From NCBI RefSeq assembly GCF_014645835.1, contig NZ_BMMM01000023.1, forward strand, positions 90,805 through 154,804: a DNA stretch of 64,000 nucleotides, written 5' to 3'. Made by a program: the position numbers and the translations under genes. Positions 59,203 through 64,000 of the stretch are shown here, piece after piece. Every line of letters starts with the position of its first letter. The stretch's first letter is position 1. Source of the stretch: Streptomyces albiflavescens (GTDB lineage: Bacteria; Actinomycetota; Actinomycetes; Streptomycetales; Streptomycetaceae). The notes beneath the pieces are model-generated. The model did no database searches, was not told the DNA's origin, and worked only from the letters and a program-made list of their open reading frames with translations.

Positions 59203-59221
59203 AAACTAGCAGTGCTAATTT
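59203..59221. promoter_or_regulatory. 19-bp TetR operator between tetR and acyl-CoA dehydrogenase genes
   Basis: AAACTAGCAGTGCTAATTT is a near-perfect palindrome sharing 15 of 19 bases with the site at 52378-52396. Its place between divergent genes fits an autoregulated TetR operator. Confidence 0.8.
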
Positions 59222-59287
59222 AAATGTACGGCTTTCAATGGATGGCTTCCGAAGGCCGCCGTCCGTCTATCTGTGGGGTGACTCGGC

Positions 59288-60475
59288 ATGAACCTGGAGC
59301 TCAGCGAGGAGCAGACCGCCGTCCGGCAACTCGCCAAGGACTTCGTGGACCGCGAGATCGCCCCCCATGTCATCGAGTGGGACCGCGCCGAAGAGGTCGA
59401 CCGGTCCCTCGTGAAGAAGCTCGGCGAGGTCGGCTTTCTCGGCCTCACCATCGACGAGGAGTACGGCGGCAGCGGCGGCGACCATCTCGCGTACTGCCTC
59501 GTCACGGAGGAGCTGGGCCGCGGAGACTCCTCCGTGCGCGGAATCGTCTCCGTCTCGCTGGGCCTGGTCGCCAAGTCGATCGCGCACTGGGGGAGCGAGG
59601 AGCAGAAGCGGCGGTGGCTGCCGGGACTGACCTCCGGTGAGTACGTCGGCTGCTTCGGGCTCACCGAACCCGGCACCGGCTCGGACGCGGGCCATCTGTC
59701 GACGAAGGCCGTGCGCGACGGTGGGGGTACCTCCCGCTCGAGCGAAGCCGAGAGTGGGGGAGACTACGTCATCAACGGCACCAAGATGTTCATCACGAAC
59801 GGCACCTGGGCCGATGTCGTGCTGCTCTTCGCCCGGTCCACCGACGCCCCGGGCCACCAGGGTGTCTCCGCCTTCCTCGTGCCGACGAACACCCCCGGCC
59901 TGTCCCGTCGCACCATCCACGGCAAGCTCGGTCTGCGTGGGCAGGCCACCGCCGAGCTGGTCCTCGAGGACGTGCGCGTGCCGGCGAGCGCCATGATGGC
60001 GCCCGAGGGCAAGGGGTTCGCCGTCGCCATGTCCGCGCTCGCCAAGGGGCGGATGTCCGTGGCCGCGGGCTGCGTCGGGATCGCCCAGGCGGCGCTGGAC
60101 GCGGCGGTGGGCTACGCGACCGAGCGCGAGCAGTTCGGAAAGACCATCGCCCATCACCAACTCGTGCAGGAACTGCTCAGCGACATCGCCGTCGATGTGG
60201 ACGCGGCCCGCCTGCTGACCTGGCGGGTCGCCGATCTCGTCGACCGTGGTCTGCCGTTCGCGACGGAGTCCTCCAAGGCCAAGCTCTTCGCCTCCGAGGC
60301 CGCCGTGCGCGCCGCGAACAACGCCCTCCAGGTCTTCGGCGGCTACGGCTACATCGACGAGTACCCGGCGGGGAAGCTGCTGCGCGACGCCCGCGTGATG
60401 ACGCTCTACGAGGGCACGAGTCAGATCCAGAAGCTGGTCATCGGGCGTGCGCTGACGGGAGTCCCGGCCTTCTGA
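59288..60475 (+). CDS. Acyl-CoA dehydrogenase
   Basis: This 395-residue flavoenzyme oxidises an acyl-CoA thioester at the alpha-beta bond using FAD. All three domains are present: the helical N-domain (SEEQTAVRQLAKDFVDREIAP), FAD-contact strands (CFGLTEPGTGSD, FITNGTWAD) and the C-domain with QVFGGYGYIDEYP and LYEGTSQIQ, where the glutamate of YEG is the likely catalytic base. Residues about 145-158 (GGTSRSSEAESGG) come from a dispersed repeat inserted in frame between the two conserved FAD-site strands. It is controlled by the divergent TetR. Confidence 0.94.
   Translation: MNLELSEEQTAVRQLAKDFVDREIAPHVIEWDRAEEVDRSLVKKLGEVGFLGLTIDEEYGGSGGDHLAYCLVTEELGRGDSSVRGIVSVSLGLVAKSIAHWGSEEQKRRWLPGLTSGEYVGCFGLTEPGTGSDAGHLSTKAVRDGGGTSRSSEAESGGDYVINGTKMFITNGTWADVVLLFARSTDAPGHQGVSAFLVPTNTPGLSRRTIHGKLGLRGQATAELVLEDVRVPASAMMAPEGKGFAVAMSALAKGRMSVAAGCVGIAQAALDAAVGYATEREQFGKTIAHHQLVQELLSDIAVDVDAARLLTWRVADLVDRGLPFATESSKAKLFASEAAVRAANNALQVFGGYGYIDEYPAGKLLRDARVMTLYEGTSQIQKLVIGRALTGVPAF
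59722..59762 (+). repeat. Dispersed repeat, copy 3, inside acyl-CoA dehydrogenase gene
   Basis: This copy (core CTCGAGCGAAGCCGAGAG) lies within the coding sequence and adds about 13 codons without a frameshift. It is the third copy in the window. Confidence 0.8.
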
Positions 60476-60571
60476 GCAGCCCGATCGGAAGGGCGCTCCC
60501 GGTGTTCTGAGTACGTCGTCTGAGTATCCGAACGGATGTGGTGGCGACCGCGTCGTCCGACCCTGGTCGGC

Positions 60572-60796
60572 ATGAACATGAATGGGACACCGGTCAAGCA
60601 GCAGTCGACCGCGGCCTTCTACGGCCAGGCGGTCGCCTCGTTCTCCGTCGCCATCGTCGCGACCGCCATCGGCATCTTCAAGCTGGAGGCCGACGCCTGG
60701 GTGCGCTCCTTCCTGGGCGTCGCCGTCCTCTATCTGGTGACCTCGTCCTTCACGCTGGCCAAGGTGATCAGGGACCGTCAGGAGGCGGTGCGCTGA
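60572..60796 (+). CDS. YiaA/YiaB two-helix membrane protein
   Basis: This 74-residue protein has the YiaAB domain: a polar start (TPVKQQSTAAFYGQA), two hydrophobic helices (about residues 20-36 and 44-62) and a basic end (KVIRDRQEAVR). The family is conserved in many bacteria without a known role. No ribosome site is seen before the ATG at 60572; an ATG six bases later is possible. Confidence 0.82.
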   Translation: MNMNGTPVKQQSTAAFYGQAVASFSVAIVATAIGIFKLEADAWVRSFLGVAVLYLVTSSFTLAKVIRDRQEAVR

Positions 60797-60804
60797 GCGG
60801 GACG

Positions 60805-60820
60805 CTAAGCGCTCGCTCAG
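60805..60820. promoter_or_regulatory. TetR-type operator upstream of the second acyl-CoA-region tetR
   Basis: CTAAGCGCTCGCTCAG matches 12 of 16 bases with CTAAGCGACTGCTTAG at 62073-62088, which is before the MaoC gene. It overlaps the expected -35 zone of a promoter with TATGGT at 60830-60835. Confidence 0.65.
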
Positions 60821-60869
60821 GTTCAGGGGTATGGTGTTCACCCTGGCAGTGGAGAAGGGGCGAACAGCG

Positions 60870-61496
60870 ATGAGTACGGCGGAGGAGACGGCCGGCGCGG
60901 AGATGCAGCCGTGGGCCGAGGTCACCCCGGACGCGGCCCGACGGCTGCTCGTCGCCGCCGTGGAGGCCTTCGCCGAGCGCGGATACCACGCGACGACGAC
61001 CCGGGACATCGCGGGCCGCGCGGGCATGAGCCCGGCCGCGCTCTACATCCACTACAAGACCAAGGAAGAGCTGCTCCACCGCATCAGCAGGATCGGCCAC
61101 GAGAAGGCCCTCGACATCCTGCGGACGGCCGCCCAGGGGGAGGGTACGGCGAGCGAGCGCCTTGCCGACGCCGTGAGTTCCTTCGTTCGGTGGCACGCGG
61201 GCGGTCGCACCACCGCGCGGGTCGTGCAGTACGAACTGGACTCGCTCGGTCCGGACGCCCGCGCCGAGATCATCGCCCTGCGCCGCCAGGTCGACGCCGA
61301 GGTGCGCGGCATCATCGAGGAGGGCGTGGCCGCGGGTGACTTCGATGTCCCGGACATCCCCGGCACCACGCTGGCCATCCTCTCGCTCTGCATCGACGTG
61401 GCCCGTTGGTTCAACGTCAATGGCCCCCGCACCCCGGACGAGGTCGGCGCGCTGTACGCCGACCTGGTCCTGCGGATGGTCGGGGTCAAGGAGTGA
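60870..61496 (+). CDS. TetR family regulator (fatty-acid type)
   Basis: This 208-residue protein has a TetR helix-turn-helix (about residues 20-65: RLLVAAVEAFAERGYHAT, IAGRAGMSPAALYIHY, KEELLHRIS) and a TetR_C ligand domain like those of regulators of fatty-acid or acyl-CoA genes. It is convergent with a MaoC-type hydratase gene, and the same CTAAGC...GCTTAG-type palindrome lies before both genes, making an acyl-CoA ligand plausible. ATG at 60870 follows GAAGGGG at a long spacing; an upstream ATG at 60831 overlaps the predicted -10 box. Confidence 0.9.
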   Translation: MSTAEETAGAEMQPWAEVTPDAARRLLVAAVEAFAERGYHATTTRDIAGRAGMSPAALYIHYKTKEELLHRISRIGHEKALDILRTAAQGEGTASERLADAVSSFVRWHAGGRTTARVVQYELDSLGPDARAEIIALRRQVDAEVRGIIEEGVAAGDFDVPDIPGTTLAILSLCIDVARWFNVNGPRTPDEVGALYADLVLRMVGVKE

Positions 61497-61531
61497 CCGT
61501 GCCCCGTCGGGGAGGCGAGGGACGGCGCGAC

Positions 61532-61565
61532 GAGCCGCGAGCGACCCGCGGTGGGCGGGCGGCTC
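61532..61565. terminator. Hairpin between convergent tetR and maoC genes
   Basis: GAGCCGC and GCGGCTC pair across a 20-base loop between the two stop codons. It is a modest terminator candidate. Confidence 0.35.
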
Positions 61566-61584
61566 ACAGCTTTCGGCGCCGCTC

Positions 61585-62046
61585 TCAGAAGTAGTACCGA
61601 GACACCGACTCGGCCACGCACACCGGCTTGTCCCCGCCCTCGCGTTCCACGGTCACCGCAGCGGTGACCTGGACTCCGCCCCCGGCCTCGGTCACCTCCG
61701 TGAGGACCGCCGTCGCACGCACCCGCGACCCCACCGGCACCGGCGCGGGGAAACGCACCTTGTTCGAGCCGTAGTTGACGCCCATCTTCATGCCCACGAC
61801 TCCCATCACCTGCGGCACCAGCGCGGGCAGCAGCGACAGCGTGAGATAGCCGTGCGCGATCGTCGTTCCGAAGGGGCCCTCGGCCGCCTTCTCGGGGTCC
61901 ACGTGGATCCACTGGTGGTCGCCCGTGGCTTCCGCGAACAGGTCGATCCGCTTCTGGTCGATCTCCAGCCAGTCGCTGTGACCCAACTGTTCGCCCACCG
62001 CCGCCTTCAGTTCGTCGGCGGACGTGAAGATCCTCGGCTCTGCCAT
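61585..62046 (-). CDS. MaoC-like (R)-specific enoyl-CoA hydratase
   Basis: This 153-residue protein is a hot-dog fold hydratase that adds water to trans-2-enoyl-CoA. The catalytic signature is intact: FAEATGDHQWIHVDPEKA with its Asp and His, followed by GTTIAHGYLTLSL. Size and motif match the single-domain R-hydratase group. The ATG at 62046 is the family start; the palindrome CTAAGCGACTGCTTAG lies 26 bases upstream, so expression is likely controlled by the convergent TetR. Confidence 0.93.
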   Translation of the reverse strand: MAEPRIFTSADELKAAVGEQLGHSDWLEIDQKRIDLFAEATGDHQWIHVDPEKAAEGPFGTTIAHGYLTLSLLPALVPQVMGVVGMKMGVNYGSNKVRFPAPVPVGSRVRATAVLTEVTEAGGGVQVTAAVTVEREGGDKPVCVAESVSRYYF

Positions 62047-62072
62047 GTCCCTGGCCTCTCGCGTCGCAATGT

Positions 62073-62088
62073 CTAAGCGACTGCTTAG
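62073..62088. promoter_or_regulatory. TetR-type operator before maoC
   Basis: CTAAGCGACTGCTTAG has perfect 6-bp arms (CTAAGC/GCTTAG) around a 4-base centre. A related site precedes the tetR gene at 60870. Confidence 0.75.
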
Positions 62089-62153
62089 CATGGTCGGGTG
62101 GGGGGCTCCTGTCAACGCATGGCGGGTGTGCCGCGGTGGGTTAGGTTCGAGGG

Positions 62154-62663
62154 GTGCCCCAGATTCCCGAGAAGGTCCACGAACTCACGGTCGGCCAGCT
62201 GTCGGCCCGCAGCGGCGCCGCCGTCTCCGCCCTGCACTTCTACGAGTCCAAGGGCCTGATCAGCAGCCGCCGCACCACTGGAAACCAGCGCCGCTACCAC
62301 CGCGACGCGCTGCGCCGTGTCGCCTTCGTGCGCGCCGCGCAACGTGTCGGCATCCCGCTCGCCACCATCCGCGATGCCCTCGCCGAACTCCCCGAGGAGC
62401 GCACCCCGACGCGGGAGGACTGGGCCCGGCTCTCGGAGGCCTGGCGCTCCGAACTCGACGAGCGCATCAAACAGCTGAGCCGGCTGCGGGACCACCTCAC
62501 GGACTGCATCGGCTGCGGCTGTCTGTCGCTGGAGAACTGTGTGCTCTCCAACCCGGACGACGTCTTCGGTGACCGTCTGACCGGCTCCCGTCTCCTGGTG
62601 GAACGCGCAGGCACCCAGCGGAAGCGGCAGGAGCGGCAGCGGGAGTCCGAGGACTGCAGCTGA
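62154..62663 (+). CDS. soxR: Redox-sensitive MerR regulator SoxR
   Basis: This 169-residue protein is SoxR. The MerR winged helix (LTVGQLSARSGAAVSALHFYE) is followed by a dimerisation helix and the [2Fe-2S] motif CIGCGCLSLENC (Cys-x2-Cys-x-Cys-x5-Cys). In Streptomyces SoxR responds to redox-active compounds such as actinorhodin and switches on oxidoreductases, monooxygenases and exporters. The GTG has no ribosome site and TAGGTT lies just upstream, so the mRNA may be leaderless. No obvious SoxR target is adjacent. Confidence 0.97.
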   Translation: MPQIPEKVHELTVGQLSARSGAAVSALHFYESKGLISSRRTTGNQRRYHRDALRRVAFVRAAQRVGIPLATIRDALAELPEERTPTREDWARLSEAWRSELDERIKQLSRLRDHLTDCIGCGCLSLENCVLSNPDDVFGDRLTGSRLLVERAGTQRKRQERQRESEDCS

Positions 62664-62705
62664 GCGCGGTCGTGGGGGCTCCGCACAGTGACACGGTGAC
62701 CGCGC

Positions 62706-62734
62706 GCGTACGGAGCCCCGCAGGCTCCGTACGC
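62706..62734. terminator. Terminator between soxR and RNA ligase genes
   Basis: GCGTACGGAGCC and GGCTCCGTACGC form a perfect 12-bp stem with a 5-base loop, between two convergent genes. Confidence 0.8.
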
Positions 62735-62741
62735 CCGCCCC

Positions 62742-63809
62742 CTACTCGTACTCCGTGCCGCCCTTGCGCGTCAGATACGCCGGGCTGACCGCCTTCGCTA
62801 TCGCCCGGCCGCCCGTCACCGGGCTGTACCGCTCGGTGGCAGGGCGGATCACGAGGCCCTCGCGCAGATGCAGCTCGCGCCCGGACACGGTCTCCCGACC
62901 CGAGGCGACCTCCAGGACGCGCTCGATGTCGTACGGGCCCTCGTACAGCCGTGGCACCAGCGGGAGTTCGCCGTCCAGCAGGGCCGCCGCGTCCAGCCAG
63001 CGGATCCCGCCGTCGACCTCCGCGGACACGTCGAACACGGCGTAACCGATCGTCTCGCGGCGGCCGTCGGCGCCGTACGACAGGTCCTGTACGCCCGCCC
63101 CGTACACCTCGCCGAAGATGCCGACCCGGCGCGCGCCCAGCCGCTCGGCGAGCCGGGCCGCGGCCTCCGCGACCGCGTGGCCGTGGACGGCGCGCCAGTA
63201 CAGATTGCGCGGGTCCTCCTTCAGCGCCAGGGACTTGGCGCCGAAGCCCTTCGACGAGACGTACACGCGGCCCTCGTCGGCGACATAGGTCAGCAGGCAG
63301 GCCGAACCGTGCAGCTTCTCGGTCAGCACGACAGGCTCGCCGGGGACGAAGATGTCCGGGTAGCGCTGGATGTTCTCGATGTCGACCCAGGGCAGCAGAT
63401 CGGCCGCGGATTCGACGTCGCCGTTCATCGTGGGCGGGATCGGCGGCACCCACTTGACGATGCCGAGCGCCTCGGCGAAGTCGGTCCCGTCCTCGGCGGC
63501 CTTCGTCAGGTCGACGTCCGTGAGTGCCTTCGGACGGCACACGATCCCCTGCGACAGCTCACCGCGCAGCCGTACGGCCGTGACCCGGTCCGACTTGCTT
63601 CCCGCCAGCCGCCCGGTCAGCCCCAGCTCCTCGATCAGCTCGGCCGGGAGTACGGACTGCTCCGGGATGTAGACGGCGCGCTCGCCGGTGCGGTAGGCGC
63701 CCTTGGCGACGACGGCCCGGTACAGGCCCACCTGGGCCAGTTCGAGCGCGTCGGCGTTCGGATGCTCATGGATGGTCAGCAATTCGGCGGTGACTCGCAG
63801 CGTCGACAT
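62742..63809 (-). CDS. ATP-dependent RNA ligase (Deinococcus Rnl/DRB0094-like)
   Basis: This 355-residue protein is a nucleotidyltransferase of the RNA ligase family with the Deinococcus Rnl5-type layout. An N-terminal OB-like domain (about residues 1-110, VTAELLTIHEHPNADALE) precedes the adenylyltransferase domain. Motif I is TEKLHGS with the lysine that takes AMP; VYVSSKGFG follows; motif III-like IFGEVYGAGVQDL, motif IV REGLVIRP and motif V AIAKAVS are present. It would seal RNA or RNA/DNA nicks in repair. No kinase or RtcB partner is nearby. Its start has AGGAGT upstream. Confidence 0.9.
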   Translation of the reverse strand: MSTLRVTAELLTIHEHPNADALELAQVGLYRAVVAKGAYRTGERAVYIPEQSVLPAELIEELGLTGRLAGSKSDRVTAVRLRGELSQGIVCRPKALTDVDLTKAAEDGTDFAEALGIVKWVPPIPPTMNGDVESAADLLPWVDIENIQRYPDIFVPGEPVVLTEKLHGSACLLTYVADEGRVYVSSKGFGAKSLALKEDPRNLYWRAVHGHAVAEAAARLAERLGARRVGIFGEVYGAGVQDLSYGADGRRETIGYAVFDVSAEVDGGIRWLDAAALLDGELPLVPRLYEGPYDIERVLEVASGRETVSGRELHLREGLVIRPATERYSPVTGGRAIAKAVSPAYLTRKGGTEYE

Positions 63810-64000
63810 GTCGGGACTCCTCGGGTTCCTCAGCCGGGTTTCATCGCCCCCAACTGTCCGGAGGAGAAAGCGCTGGAGCGAGTGGATTTGCGGCTGGTAG
63901 CGTCGGGCGGCCGCCGCCGAAGTCCTCGGCCTCCCCTAGGTCCTGTCGTCAAATTCCCGTCGTCCGCCCGGAGGGCGGGCCCTGCGGCGTCAGGTGCGTG

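Overview
The window is chromosomal DNA from a Streptomyces or very close relative. The evidence is the very high GC content with strong third-position GC bias, purine-rich ribosome binding sites with many GTG starts, TAGGAT/TAGGGT-like -10 boxes, and lineage-typical families (DUF6230/DUF6114, a LAxTG-anchored protein, a class F sortase, DUF5925 AAA ATPase, many TetR regulators). From memory only, the gene order resembles the Streptomyces coelicolor stretch from about SCO1735 down to SCO1697 (hmgA is SCO1715, soxR SCO1697); this was not checked. No tRNA, rRNA, CRISPR array or intact insertion sequence was seen.

Layout. 1-2.1 kb: a secreted lipase convergent with a wall-anchored copper oxygenase (AA10). 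2.2-6.1 kb: a small accessory segment between two identical 33-bp direct repeats, with a SLATT-type two-helix membrane protein, a possible small membrane protein and a secreted peptidoglycan amidase. 6.7-8.6 kb: a DUF6230-DUF6114-secreted protein operon. 8.7-14.3 kb: housekeeping accessory genes (GNATs, methyltransferase, DUF402, GntR, DUF72, AAA ATPase) with a 6 x 19-bp tandem repeat. 14.4-25.4 kb: a surface-polysaccharide region with a GH39-like hydrolase, a flippase fused to a second membrane domain, a deacetylase, two GT2 transferases, a FemAB/CelD-like acyltransferase and an SGNH esterase. 25.4-27.1 kb: a Ser/Thr kinase.

27.1-33.9 kb holds a striking module: a His-rich NicO metal transporter, a TPR membrane protein and a DUF4331 surface protein, divergent from a SigK-type ECF sigma factor and its RskA-type anti-sigma factor. 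A small ORF of heptad repeats sits between sigma and anti-sigma with ATGA overlaps on both sides, and both divergent starts carry SigK-like promoter sequences. 34-45.7 kb: CoA-transferase, a DrrAB-type exporter with its TetR, a lone type-ISP-like specificity domain, a GntR regulator, homogentisate dioxygenase, a lipoprotein-TetR pair and a molybdopterin oxidoreductase. 45.8-52.3 kb: a citrate-type transporter, an MFS protein, a class F sortase with its presumed partner, an orphan sugar-ABC ATPase and a DUF3574 protein.

52.4-62.1 kb is rich in acyl-CoA and aldehyde metabolism. Aldehyde and alcohol dehydrogenase genes and a distant acyl-CoA dehydrogenase share a 19-bp palindromic operator, which lies beside a tetR gene. 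A second TetR and a MaoC hydratase share a different palindrome (CTAAGC...GCTTAG). The window closes with soxR and an ATP-dependent RNA ligase. A roughly 40-bp dispersed repeat occurs three times, twice as an in-frame insertion inside conserved enzymes.
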